The translations under genes were made by a program, and so were the position numbers. The notes under the pieces are model-generated. The model worked only from the letters and a program-made list of their open reading frames with translations, was not told the origin of the DNA and searched no databases. Shown piece after piece: positions 34,519-42,969 of a stretch of 64,000 nucleotides of DNA (positions within the stretch are counted from its first letter, which is position 1; every line of letters begins with the position of its first letter). The stretch covers positions 7,401,501-7,465,500 of the forward strand of contig NZ_JAUSVA010000002.1 in NCBI RefSeq assembly GCF_030813695.1, read 5' to 3'. This DNA is from Kitasatospora herbaricolor. GTDB taxonomy: Bacteria > Actinomycetota > Actinomycetes > Streptomycetales > Streptomycetaceae.

Positions 34519-34612
34519 GTCCGGCCCCGGTCGCTCCCGGTGCGCCACGCACAACCGTAGGACATGCCGAACCTGTGACGTCGTCAGGTACTTCACCAGA
34601 AGGAGAACGGAC

Positions 34613-34807
34613 ATGGCATTCGACTCGATTGCGGCTCTCGCCGCGAGCGGCCACAGCTTCGAGGGGGCGAGCGAGGAGCAGCTGGCGGTGATCGCCCACC
34701 TCTCCCCGGAGGAGGTCGAGGTCATCAACTCGATCAAGTCCCGGCTGGACGGCGACGTTGCCGCCCACAGCCAGGACTCCAACACCACCGGCGGAGTGGT
34801 CTGGTAA
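34613..34807 (+). CDS. RiPP precursor peptide 2
   Basis: A 64-residue peptide, MAFDSIAALAASGHSFEGAS at the start, the same acidic leader as precursor 1, and the end NTTGGVVW. The putative core region between the leader (ending RLDGDVAAHS) and the C-terminus differs from precursor 1, while GG-hydrophobic-Val-Trp is kept. AAGGAG eight bases before the ATG is a strong ribosome site. It is flanked on both sides by perfect hairpins. Confidence 0.88.
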   Translation: MAFDSIAALAASGHSFEGASEEQLAVIAHLSPEEVEVINSIKSRLDGDVAAHSQDSNTTGGVVW

Positions 34808-34827
34808 CCGTCCCCTCGGCAAGCGGT

Positions 34828-34862
34828 CGTACCGGCGCGGGCCCGCGGCCCGCGCCGGTACG
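34828..34862 (+). terminator. Hairpin between precursors 2 and 3
   Basis: CGTACCGGCGCGGGC and GCCCGCGCCGGTACG make a perfect 15-bp stem with a 5-base loop, 20 bases after the precursor 2 stop. Confidence 0.7.
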
Positions 34863-34895
34863 GCACCCCCGGAGTGAGAAAGGAACGGGCCGACC

Positions 34896-35204
34896 ATGGA
34901 CGACTCCCTCGACGCCCCCGACGCCCCCGGCGCCCTCGACGCCCCCGGCGCCCTCGACGCCCCCGGCGCCCTCGACGCCCCCGGCGCCCTCGACGCCCCC
35001 GAGGCACCCGACGCCCCCGGAGCCCCGCTCGACGTGCTGGCCGCGTCGGGCTTCCCGATCGACGAGCTGACCGACGGCCAGCGCGCGGTGCTGGCCGCCC
35101 TGTCGGCCGACGAGGTCGCGGTGCTCGCCGGCGTCGGACTGCGGCTGGCGGAGGCCGGCCCGGAGGTGCAGGCGCACCTGATGGTGGGCGGGCTCTTCTT
35201 CTGA
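34896..35204 (+). CDS. RiPP precursor-like peptide 3 with DAPGAL repeats
   Basis: A 102-residue peptide. The first 45 residues are a low-complexity DAPGAL repeat region; the rest aligns with precursors 1 and 2: LDVLAASGFPIDELTDGQ, LSADEVAVLAGVGLRL and the end MVGGLFF. The Gly-Gly-Leu-hydrophobic-aromatic ending is kept though the leader has diverged. This may be a third substrate with a different core, or a leader-like recognition or carrier protein. ATG follows GAAAGGA at longer-than-ideal spacing. Not seen in either other precursor is the acidic N-terminal extension. Confidence 0.75.
   Translation: MDDSLDAPDAPGALDAPGALDAPGALDAPGALDAPEAPDAPGAPLDVLAASGFPIDELTDGQRAVLAALSADEVAVLAGVGLRLAEAGPEVQAHLMVGGLFF
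34920..34991 (+). repeat. Four tandem 18-bp repeats in precursor 3
   Basis: GACGCCCCCGGCGCCCTC is repeated four times exactly, encoding DAPGAL. Exact DNA identity implies recent slippage expansion, and copy number may vary between strains. Confidence 0.9.
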
Positions 35205-35313
35205 GGGCCACGCCCGCCCGGATCCACCGTCCCCCGACCTCCCGTCCGTCCCCTGACTCCCCGTCCCACGAACTTCCCGCCCCTTCCCGACTTCCCGCTC
35301 CTTCCCGGCACCC

Positions 35314-35339
35314 GCCGCACGCCGGTCCCCGCGTGCGGC
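35314..35339 (+). terminator. Hairpin after precursor 3
   Basis: GCCGCACGC and GCGTGCGGC pair perfectly around an 8-base loop in the 165-base gap before the cyclase gene. The gap also contains repeated CTTCCCG-type pyrimidine tracts. Confidence 0.5.
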
Positions 35340-35369
35340 CGTCCGGCCGCGACCCTCAGGAGGGCGACC

Positions 35370-38300
35370 ATGGAGTGCCCCTCGTGCACCGGGCAGAACG
35401 CGCCGGGCGCGCGCTTCTGCATGGCCTGCGGACGCCCGCTGGAGGCGGCCGACCAGCCCGTCCGCGCCCGGCGCACCGTCACCGTGGTCTTCGCCGACCT
35501 GGCCGGTTCGACCGCGCTGGCCGAGCGGCTGGACCCGGAGGCGCTGCGCGAGGTCATGCTGCGCTACTACACCCTGATGCGCGACTGCCTGGAGCACCAC
35601 GGCGGCACCGTCGAGAAGTTCATCGGCGACGCCGTGATGGCGGTCTTCGGGGTGCCCAGGGTGCGGGAGGACGACGTCCTGCGGGGCGTCCGGGCGGCCT
35701 GGGACATGCAGCAGGCGATGGACGAGCTCAACGCCGGCCTGGACCCGGCGCTGCGGGTGCGGCTGCGGCTGCGGATCGGGGTGAACACCGGCGAGGTGCT
35801 CTGGTCCAGGGAGTTCGGCGACGGCCACGCGATGGTCTCCGGCGACACGGTCAACGTCGCGGCCCGGCTCGAACAGCACGCCCCCGACGGCGGGATCCTG
35901 CTGGGCACGGTCAGCCACCGGGTGGCGGCGCCCGAGATCACCGCGGTGCCGGTCGAACCGCTCACCGTCAAGGGGAAGTCCCGGCCGCTGGCGGTCTGGC
36001 GGCTGACCGGCGTGCATCCGGACCCGGAGGCCACGGTCCGGCCCGGCAGCGCCCGGCTGATCGGCCGGCGCGAGGAGCTGCACCAGCTGGAGCTGGCCCG
36101 CGAGCGTTCCGTCACCCAGCGCGGCTGCCACCTGTTCACCCTGCTCGGCGATCCGGGCGTGGGCAAGTCACGGCTGGTGGCCGAGTTCCTCGCCGGGCTG
36201 CGCGAGGGCGGCGGCGCCGTCGCGGTCAGCCGCTGCCACCCCTACGGCGGCGCGGGCACCCTGCAGACGCTGGCGGAGCTGCTGCGGCAGGTGATGGGCG
36301 CGCCCCCCGGCGGCCCCGCCGCTCCCGCCGCCGAACGGGCCGCGCTGCGTGCGCTGCTGGACGGCCAGGAGGGCGCCCCGGCCGCCGTGGCGTTGCTGGG
36401 CGCGGTGCTGGACGGGACGGGCGCCGCGACCGAGGACACCTTCTGGGCCACCGGCCTGCTGCTCCAGGCGCTGGGCGAGGTACGGCCCGTCACCCTGGTC
36501 TTCGACGACCTGCAGTGGGCGCAGCCGACCCTGCTGGACCTGATCGACCACCTGGCGGACTGGACCGCCGGCGCCCCGCTGCTGCTGCTCTGCCTGGCCC
36601 GCCTCGACCTGCTGGACGTGCGCCCCGGCTGGGGCGGGGCGAAGCTGTCAGCGACCTCCCTGGTGCTGGGCCCGCTCTCGCCGGCCGACTGCGAGGAGCT
36701 GGTCGAGTCCTGCGCCGAGGTGACCGCGCACAGCGAGGCCGGCACCGTGCGCCGGGTCGCGGCGGCGGCCGAGGGCAACCCGCTCTTCGCCGAGCAACTG
36801 GTCGCCGTGCTGGCGGACGGCGGTACGGCGGACGAACTGCCGCCGACCGTCCAGGCCCTGCTGGAGGCCCGGCTGGACCGCCTGCCGCGGGCCGAGCGCG
36901 AGGTGCTGGAGCACGCCTCGGTGATCGGACGCGAGTTCACCGTCCCGGGCCTGCGGGACGTCGGTCTGCAGGACACCGCCCTACGGGACGGCGCCCTGCG
37001 GGACGGCGCCCCGGGGGGCGGCGCCCCTGACGACGGCACCCCGGACGACGACGCGGCGGCGGCCGCCGGGCAGCGGGACCAGCTGGCGCCCGTCCTCCAG
37101 GCGCTGCTGCGCCGGCGGCTGGTCGAGCCGGCCGGCCGGCGGCCCGGCACCGCCGGGTACCGTTTCGTCCACCTGCTGGTCCGCGAGGTCTGCTACGCGG
37201 GCCTGCCCAAGCGCCGCCGGGCGGCCCTGCACGAGGCGTACGCCGGCCGGCTGGCGGCGGGCGAGCCGGTCCGCCACGAGCTGGTCGGCCGCCACCTCGC
37301 CGAGGCCCACCGCCACCACCGGGACCTCGGCTCCGACCGGCAGGGCCTGGCCCGGCTGGGCGCCGGCGCGGCCCGGCACCTGCTGACGGCGGGGGAGCGG
37401 GCGCTGGCCCGCGGCGAGTGCTCATGGGCCGCCCAACTCCTCTCCCAGGCAGCGGAACTGGCGCAGCCCGGCACCCCGGACCGCAGTACGGCCCGGCTCC
37501 GGCTGGCCGAGGCGCTGATCGCCACCGGGGCGGCCGGCCCGGCCCGCGAACTGCTGCTCGGACTGCTCGCCGAGGCCCCCGCCGGCCCGACCGCGAGCAC
37601 CCTGCAAGGCCCGTCCGCGACCGGCCTGCCCGGCCCCTCGGCCGGCCCCTCGGTCCTCCCCGGGCCCGGGCCGGCCGCGCCCGGGCCCGACCCGTGCCCC
37701 GCCGCCCACGCCCGGCTGCACCTGGCCTACCTGGCCGTCCCCGAGACCGGCCTGGAACCCCTGGTCGAGACCGCCCGCGAACTGCTGCCGGTCTTCACGG
37801 CGGCCGCCGACGAACTCGGCCAGGCCCGCACCCGGCTCTACGTGGCGCACGGCCGGCAGGCCCGCGGACGCTACGTGGAGGCGGCCGGGCACTTCGAGGC
37901 CGCCCTCGTCAGCGGCGGCCGGGCCGGCGCGGTGCTGGAGCAGGCGACCGCCCTCGGCGGGCTCGCCGTCACCCTCTGGCTCGGGCCCGAGCCCGTGCCC
38001 GCCGCCGTCGCCCGCTGCCGGGAGCTGCTGGCGGGGCACGCGGCGGGCCGCCGGGCCGTCCGGGCGGCGCTCTGCTGCCCGCTGGCGGTGCTGCTCGCCA
38101 TGGGCGGCGACTTCACCGAGGCCCGGGCCCTGGTGGCCGAGGCCGAACGGATCGCGGAGGACCTCGGGGTGGCGGTGCCGCAGGCGGCGATCCAGACCTT
38201 CGGCGGGCTGGTGGAGACCCTGGCCGGCGCGCCCGGCGCCGCCGAGGAGCGGCTGCGCCGGGCCTGTGCGCTCGCCCTGGCCGCCGGCGACCCGGACACC

Positions 38301-38696
38301 CACGCCACGGCCGCCGACACCCTGGCCGCGCTGCTGCTGGACCAGGGCCGGCACCCCGAGGCGCAGGACCTGGCCGGCGCCGTCCGGGCCGGCGCCGGCG
38401 ACTCACCGCTGCAACGGGCCGAGCACCAGGCCGTCCGGGCCCGGCTGGCCGCCGCCGCAGGGCAGCACGAACGGGCGGCCGGCCTGGCGGCCGAGGCCGT
38501 CCGCCTGGCCGAGAGCACCGACTCCCCGGTGGGCCGGGCCCAGGCCCTGCTCAACCGGGCCACCGTGCTGCTGGCGGTGGGCGACCCGGTGCACGCGCGG
38601 ACGGTGGCCGACGGGGCCGAGCGGGCCTTCACCGGCAAGGGTCACCTGGTCGGCGCGCTGCGGGCGGCCCGCCTGCGGGACGGCGGTCCGCGATGA
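35370..38696 (+). CDS. Class III nucleotide cyclase-ATPase (STAND-like) regulator with zinc ribbon
   Basis: An 1108-residue multidomain protein. Residues 3-22 form a zinc ribbon (CPSCTGQNAPGARFCMACG). About 35-200 is a class III cyclase domain with metal Asp in VVFADLAGSTAL, GDAVMAVFG, and VNVAARLEQ. About 230-520 is an AAA/STAND ATPase with Walker A LLGDPGVGKSRL and Walker B-like LVFDDLQWAQ. The rest is helical, TPR-like repeats. Such proteins are found as signalling regulators in actinobacteria. ATG with AGGAGG upstream. Its stop overlaps the protease start (ATGA). An internal LRDG-rich repeat lies near residue 535. Confidence 0.87.
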   Translation: MECPSCTGQNAPGARFCMACGRPLEAADQPVRARRTVTVVFADLAGSTALAERLDPEALREVMLRYYTLMRDCLEHHGGTVEKFIGDAVMAVFGVPRVREDDVLRGVRAAWDMQQAMDELNAGLDPALRVRLRLRIGVNTGEVLWSREFGDGHAMVSGDTVNVAARLEQHAPDGGILLGTVSHRVAAPEITAVPVEPLTVKGKSRPLAVWRLTGVHPDPEATVRPGSARLIGRREELHQLELARERSVTQRGCHLFTLLGDPGVGKSRLVAEFLAGLREGGGAVAVSRCHPYGGAGTLQTLAELLRQVMGAPPGGPAAPAAERAALRALLDGQEGAPAAVALLGAVLDGTGAATEDTFWATGLLLQALGEVRPVTLVFDDLQWAQPTLLDLIDHLADWTAGAPLLLLCLARLDLLDVRPGWGGAKLSATSLVLGPLSPADCEELVESCAEVTAHSEAGTVRRVAAAAEGNPLFAEQLVAVLADGGTADELPPTVQALLEARLDRLPRAEREVLEHASVIGREFTVPGLRDVGLQDTALRDGALRDGAPGGGAPDDGTPDDDAAAAAGQRDQLAPVLQALLRRRLVEPAGRRPGTAGYRFVHLLVREVCYAGLPKRRRAALHEAYAGRLAAGEPVRHELVGRHLAEAHRHHRDLGSDRQGLARLGAGAARHLLTAGERALARGECSWAAQLLSQAAELAQPGTPDRSTARLRLAEALIATGAAGPARELLLGLLAEAPAGPTASTLQGPSATGLPGPSAGPSVLPGPGPAAPGPDPCPAAHARLHLAYLAVPETGLEPLVETARELLPVFTAAADELGQARTRLYVAHGRQARGRYVEAAGHFEAALVSGGRAGAVLEQATALGGLAVTLWLGPEPVPAAVARCRELLAGHAAGRRAVRAALCCPLAVLLAMGGDFTEARALVAEAERIAEDLGVAVPQAAIQTFGGLVETLAGAPGAAEERLRRACALALAAGDPDTHATAADTLAALLLDQGRHPEAQDLAGAVRAGAGDSPLQRAEHQAVRARLAAAAGQHERAAGLAAEAVRLAESTDSPVGRAQALLNRATVLLAVGDPVHARTVADGAERAFTGKGHLVGALRAARLRDGGPR

Positions 38697-39535
38697 CCAC
38701 CCCGCACTGGAAGTCCCCCGGGGGTGAACCGCTCACCTGGCGGCTCACCGACCTGGCCGACGTCCCGCTGACCCTCGACAGCCGCTGGCCGGGCCCCGAG
38801 CTGCCGGCCGGACCGGTCGCCACCGGGACCGGCGCCGGCGTCCGGGTCTGCGTGCTCGACAGCGGCGTGGTGCCGGACCACCCGCAGGTCGGCCGGCTCG
38901 ACGGGTCCTTCGCCGTGCGCACCGGCCCGGACGGCCGGCAGGTGGTGGAGCCGGACGAGATCGGCGACACCTGCGGCCACGGCACGGCCTGCGCCGGCAT
39001 CATCCGCTCGCTGGCACCGGACTGCGAACTGGTCAGCCTGCGGGTACTCGGCTCCGGCCTCTCCGGCACCGGGGAGGCCCTGCTGGCCGGCCTGCGCTGG
39101 GCGGTGGAGCAGCGCTTCGACGTGATCAACATGAGCCTGTCCACCACCAAGCGGGACTTCGTGCTGCGGCTGCACCAACTCGCCGACTCCGCCTACTTCG
39201 CGGGCTCGCTGCTGGTCGCCTCCGCGCACAACCTGCGGGTCGAGAGCTTCCCCTGGCGGTTCTCCTCGGTGGTCTCGGTGGGCAGCCACGACCTGCCCGA
39301 CCCGCTGCACCTGCTCTACAACCCGGTGCCCCCGGTGGAGTTCTTCGCCCGGGGCGTCGAAGTACCGGTCGCCTGGCTGGAGGGCGGCACCCGCCGCTGC
39401 ACCGGCAACAGCTTCGCGACCCCGCACGTGGCCGGCCTCTGCGCCCGGATCCTGGGCAATCACCCGGGCCTGACGCCCTTCCAGGTCAAGAGCCTGCTGC
39501 ATCTCACCTCGGCGAACGTCAGGAGAGCCCCATGA
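38693..39535 (+). CDS. Cytoplasmic S8 subtilisin-like serine protease
   Basis: A 280-residue subtilase with the catalytic triad in CVLDSGVVPDHP (Asp), DTCGHGTACAG (His) and GNSFATPHVAG (Ser). It has no signal peptide and no propeptide, which is unlike secreted subtilisins and suits an intracellular peptide-maturation protease. In the RiPP setting it is the best candidate to remove leaders, possibly near Gly-Gly. The start overlaps the cyclase stop and the stop overlaps the GAF gene start (both ATGA), so the trio is coupled. Confidence 0.88.
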   Translation: MTTPHWKSPGGEPLTWRLTDLADVPLTLDSRWPGPELPAGPVATGTGAGVRVCVLDSGVVPDHPQVGRLDGSFAVRTGPDGRQVVEPDEIGDTCGHGTACAGIIRSLAPDCELVSLRVLGSGLSGTGEALLAGLRWAVEQRFDVINMSLSTTKRDFVLRLHQLADSAYFAGSLLVASAHNLRVESFPWRFSSVVSVGSHDLPDPLHLLYNPVPPVEFFARGVEVPVAWLEGGTRRCTGNSFATPHVAGLCARILGNHPGLTPFQVKSLLHLTSANVRRAP

Positions 39536-40179
39536 ACCGCCAGGACGTGCTCGCCACGGCCCTCGCCGTCACCGATTCCGACACCGGGCACCGGGAGTTG
39601 CTGCAGTCCGTGGTGGAGGCGGCCCGCGGCGTCTTCGGCGCCCGCGCCGCCTCCATCATCGGACTGGACCCCGGCACCGAGGAACTCGTCTTCGAGGCCG
39701 TCTCGGGGGAGGGCGAGGACTTCCTGGTCGGCAACCGGTTCCCGGCCGCCCGGGGCATCGCCGGCTGGGTCCTGGTGTCGGCCGAACCGGTGATCGTCGA
39801 CGACCTCTCGCAGAGCCCGGTCTTCGACCGCGACATCGCCGAGTCCACCCGCTACGTACCGGACGCGCTGATGGCGGCGCCGCTGCTGCACGGCGACCGG
39901 GTGCTCGGGGTGCTGGAGGTGCTGGACCGCGACGTCCGGCGGCAGTCCGCGCTGCGCGACCTGGACTGGCTCGGCCTGTTCGCCGCCCAGGCGGCCGCCG
40001 CCCTCGCGACGGTGCAACGCGCTCGCAGCGCCCGGCAGGTGCTGCACGGCGAGGGCTCCGCCGAGCTGACCGAGGTGGTCGCCCTCGTGCAGGCCTTCAC
40101 CGCGCTGCCCGCCGAGCGGCGGGACGCCGGCCGCCGGCTGCTCCAGGCGCTCACCGAGGCCCTCGCGGCCCGGCCCTGA
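39532..40179 (+). CDS. GAF domain protein
   Basis: A 215-residue protein whose residues about 20-165 form a GAF sensory domain (RGVFGARAASIIGLDPGTEEL ... GIAGWVLVSAEPVIVDDL ... APLLHGDRVLGVLEVLDR). The C-terminal 45 residues are helical without an output domain, so it may act through a partner such as the cyclase regulator or SARP. It is translationally coupled to the protease gene. No ligand can be inferred. Confidence 0.85.
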   Translation: MNRQDVLATALAVTDSDTGHRELLQSVVEAARGVFGARAASIIGLDPGTEELVFEAVSGEGEDFLVGNRFPAARGIAGWVLVSAEPVIVDDLSQSPVFDRDIAESTRYVPDALMAAPLLHGDRVLGVLEVLDRDVRRQSALRDLDWLGLFAAQAAAALATVQRARSARQVLHGEGSAELTEVVALVQAFTALPAERRDAGRRLLQALTEALAARP

Positions 40180-40322
40180 AGGGCGCCGCGGGCCCGGGAG
40201 GCGGCGGCCGGCGGCCGCCCCGGCTCCGGGGCCCGTGGCGGTCCCGGCTGTGGTGGGTGGGGCGGCCGGGCCCTGGTGTTCCCGCCGGTGCGGACACCCG
40301 CACGCCACGCTGTGCGTCCCGT

Positions 40323-40338
40323 TGACGACATACCGTCA
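40323..40338. promoter_or_regulatory. Inverted repeat TGACG-N6-CGTCA upstream of the SARP gene
   Basis: A perfect 5-base inverted repeat overlaps TTGACG, a possible -35 box, with AATGAT about 17 bases downstream as -10. A second TTGACG follows at 40361. It sits in the 239-base gap ahead of the SARP gene, which otherwise holds no gene. Confidence 0.4.
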
Positions 40339-40418
40339 GGCCGCAATGATGACAGGCCGGTTGACGCGCCCAGGGGTGGGGCGCGCACGGAGCGTTCCAT
40401 GCCCGGGGAGGGATCGAC

Positions 40419-42287
40419 ATGGAGTTCAGTGTGCTCGGACCGCTCGAAGTGCACGTCGGTGAAACTCGCGTGGATCTGGGATCGGGCAAACTCCGTTTCC
40501 TGCTCGCGGCCCTGCTCTGCCGGGCCAACACCACGGTGTCGACGCTGCGCCTCACCGAGGCCCTGTGGTGGGGGAACCCGCCGCGGACGGCCGCGAAGAA
40601 CCTGCAGGTGAACGTCCACTACCTGCGCAAGGCACTGGTCAGTCCCGGTGACGGGCCGCGGGTGCTCAGCCGCCCTGGCGGCTACCTGCTCTCGACCGCG
40701 CCCGAGGAGGTCGACCTGGCCCGCTTCGAGGCGCTCGCCGCCGAGGGGACGGCCGCGGTCCGCCGGGGCGAGCCGGAACAGGCCGACCGGCTGTTCCAGC
40801 GCGCGCTGGCGCTCTGGCGCGGGCGGCCCTTCGACGGGATGGAGCGCTCGCCGCTGGTCCAGCAGGAGAGCGTACGGCTCGCCGAACGCCGCCTGGCCGT
40901 CGCGGAGATGGCGATCGACGTCCGGCTCGGACTCGGCCAGTACTTCGAGGCGCTGGCCGACCTGGACGCCCTGGTGGAGGTCCACCCCTACCGGGAGCGG
41001 CTGCGGGCCCAGCAGATGATCGCGCTCTACCGCACCGGCCGCCAGGTGGAGGCGCTGATGGTCTTCGACGCCGTCCGCCGGCTGCTGGCCGAGGAGCTCG
41101 GACTGCAGCCCGGAGCCGTCCTGCAGCGCCTCCAGCAGGCCGTCATCGAGGGCCGCGGCGAGGTCGGCCTGCCGGGCCTGGCCGGGCGGCCGCGGGCGAT
41201 CCAACTGAGGGGCAGCACCAGTCAGTTACCCCCGGGCCTGGCGGACTTCGTCGGGCGACGGGAGGCCTCGGCGCGACTGCGCGAGATCCTGCACCCGGAG
41301 GAGGACGGACCGGCCCAGAGACCCGCCGACTGGACGCTCGCGGTCGTCTCGGGGCCCGGTGGCGCCGGCAAGTCGACCCTGCTCAACAGCGTGGCCCGGA
41401 CCGCCGGCGACCACTTCTCCGGCGGCCTGCTCTACCACGACCTGCGCGCGCCCGACGGCACCCCGCGCGACCCCGCCGACGCGCTGGCCGGCCTGCTGCG
41501 GGCGACCGGCCTGCCGAGCGAGGACGTCCCCGCGCCGGTGGCGGACCGGATCCGGCTCTACCGCGAACGGCTGCACGGCCGGCGGATCCTGGTCCTGCTC
41601 GACAACGCCCTGGACGAGGCCCAGATCCGCCCCCTGCTGCCCACCACCGGCTCCTGCGCCACCCTGGTGACCAGCTGCTCGCGGCTCTCCGGCCTCACCG
41701 GCGCGCAGCTGGTGGAGATCGGCGGGTTCAGCCCCGAGGAGGGCATCGAGCTGCTCGGGCGGATCGCCGGCCGGCGCCGGGTCGCGGCCGAGCCGGAGTC
41801 GGCCGCCCGGATCCTGCGGGCCTGCGGGTTCCTGCCGCTGGCCGTCCGGATCGCCGGCACCCGGCTGGCGACCCGCCCGCACTGGAGCCTGGCCCGGCTG
41901 GCCGGCCTGCTGGACGGCCCGCTCTGCCTGGACGAACTCTCGGTCGGCGACCTGGACCTGCGGACCTGCCTGGTCCGCAGCCACTACGGCACCCATCCGG
42001 ACGACCTGCGGTTCACCGCGCTGCTCGGCGGTCTGCCCGACTTCGGTTTCACCCTGGAGCAGGCCGCCGCCCTGCTCGACCTCGGGCCGCGCCAGGCGGA
42101 CGACCTGCTCGACCGCCTCTGCGACCGGCGGCTGGTGGTCCGGGACCAGCCCGGCTACGGCGCCCCGGCGCGGTACCGGGTGCCGCCGGTGGTCGGCCGG
42201 TTCGCCTCGGAGCAGGACCCGGACCGGGCCGCAGGCGGGCCGGAGGCCTCCCTGTCGGGCCGGGTCCGCGACCACTCGATCCTCTGA
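40419..42287 (+). CDS. AfsR/SARP family transcriptional activator with NB-ARC ATPase
   Basis: A 622-residue regulator. Residues 1-95 are an OmpR-type winged helix (MEFSVLGPLEVHVG ... NLQVNVHYLRKAL ... GGYLL). About 100-245 is the bacterial transcriptional activation domain (BTAD; EVHPYRERLRAQQMIALYR). About 275-500 is an NB-ARC-type ATPase with Walker A VVSGPGGAGKSTLL and RILVLLDNALDEAQ. It lacks the long TPR tail of full AfsR. SARPs bind 11-bp-period heptamers and switch on biosynthetic clusters. Such a repeat lies upstream of the first radical SAM gene. ATG with GGGGAGGGA upstream. Confidence 0.93.
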   Translation: MEFSVLGPLEVHVGETRVDLGSGKLRFLLAALLCRANTTVSTLRLTEALWWGNPPRTAAKNLQVNVHYLRKALVSPGDGPRVLSRPGGYLLSTAPEEVDLARFEALAAEGTAAVRRGEPEQADRLFQRALALWRGRPFDGMERSPLVQQESVRLAERRLAVAEMAIDVRLGLGQYFEALADLDALVEVHPYRERLRAQQMIALYRTGRQVEALMVFDAVRRLLAEELGLQPGAVLQRLQQAVIEGRGEVGLPGLAGRPRAIQLRGSTSQLPPGLADFVGRREASARLREILHPEEDGPAQRPADWTLAVVSGPGGAGKSTLLNSVARTAGDHFSGGLLYHDLRAPDGTPRDPADALAGLLRATGLPSEDVPAPVADRIRLYRERLHGRRILVLLDNALDEAQIRPLLPTTGSCATLVTSCSRLSGLTGAQLVEIGGFSPEEGIELLGRIAGRRRVAAEPESAARILRACGFLPLAVRIAGTRLATRPHWSLARLAGLLDGPLCLDELSVGDLDLRTCLVRSHYGTHPDDLRFTALLGGLPDFGFTLEQAAALLDLGPRQADDLLDRLCDRRLVVRDQPGYGAPARYRVPPVVGRFASEQDPDRAAGGPEASLSGRVRDHSIL

Positions 42288-42343
42288 CGGTCCGCCGCCG
42301 GGTGCTCCTGCGCACGCGCGGGGCCGGGCCGGGGCGGACCCGG

Positions 42344-42793
42344 TCAGGCCGGTCCGGTCCCGGCGCCCGGCCCCGCGGCGCGCGACTCCACGAAGTCCTT
42401 GAAGTGCTGAAGTCCGTCGATGGCCTGGCGGTGCACGAAGCCGAGCTTGTCGCCGACCGTCTCGACCAGGCCGTGCGGGTCGTGCGCGAGCTGCAGCATC
42501 ACCTTGGTCCGCGCGTCGTCCAGCCGGTGGAAGGTGACCACGCCCGCCTGGTGCAGGTCGCCCGCGACGGTAGTCCAGGCGACCCGCTCGTCCGGGATCT
42601 GTTCGGTGATCCGGGCGTCGAACTCCCGGGTGGCCCCGCCGACCCTGACCACCCAGTGGGTCAGCTCGGGGGACGTCCGGTCGATCCGCTCGACGCCTGC
42701 CATGAACCTAGGGAAGTCCTCGAACCGGGTCCACCGGCGGTAGGCCACCGATACGGGGACGGCCACTTCGATCGATTCCTCTACCTGTGTCAT
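42344..42793 (-). CDS. SRPBCC family protein (polyketide cyclase/dehydrase-like fold)
   Basis: The 149-residue protein has the START-like fold pattern: MTQVEESIEVAVPVSVAYRR, FEDFPRFMAGVERI, ERVAWTTVAG, and a C-terminal long helix. These proteins bind lipids or small hydrophobic ligands; many streptomycete members of this short class are of unknown role. The ATG at 42793 is preferred over a GTG nine bases upstream because GGAG sits eight bases before the ATG and directly abuts the GTG. It is convergent with the SARP gene and marks the likely end of the RiPP cluster. Confidence 0.82.
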   Translation of the reverse strand: MTQVEESIEVAVPVSVAYRRWTRFEDFPRFMAGVERIDRTSPELTHWVVRVGGATREFDARITEQIPDERVAWTTVAGDLHQAGVVTFHRLDDARTKVMLQLAHDPHGLVETVGDKLGFVHRQAIDGLQHFKDFVESRAAGPGAGTGPA

Positions 42794-42969
42794 CGGGTTC
42801 ACTCCGATCGGGAGGGGAGGGGAGGGGGCTGTCCGGCGCCTGCCCGCTCGCCGGGGAGGTATGCCGGAGAGTCAGGCCGGGGTGTTCCGCCCGGGTCCGC
42901 GGCCGCGAGGGGCGGACGAATTCGACCCCGGGGAGTTTGCAATTCCCTTTCGGTGCAAGGCGACAGGGC

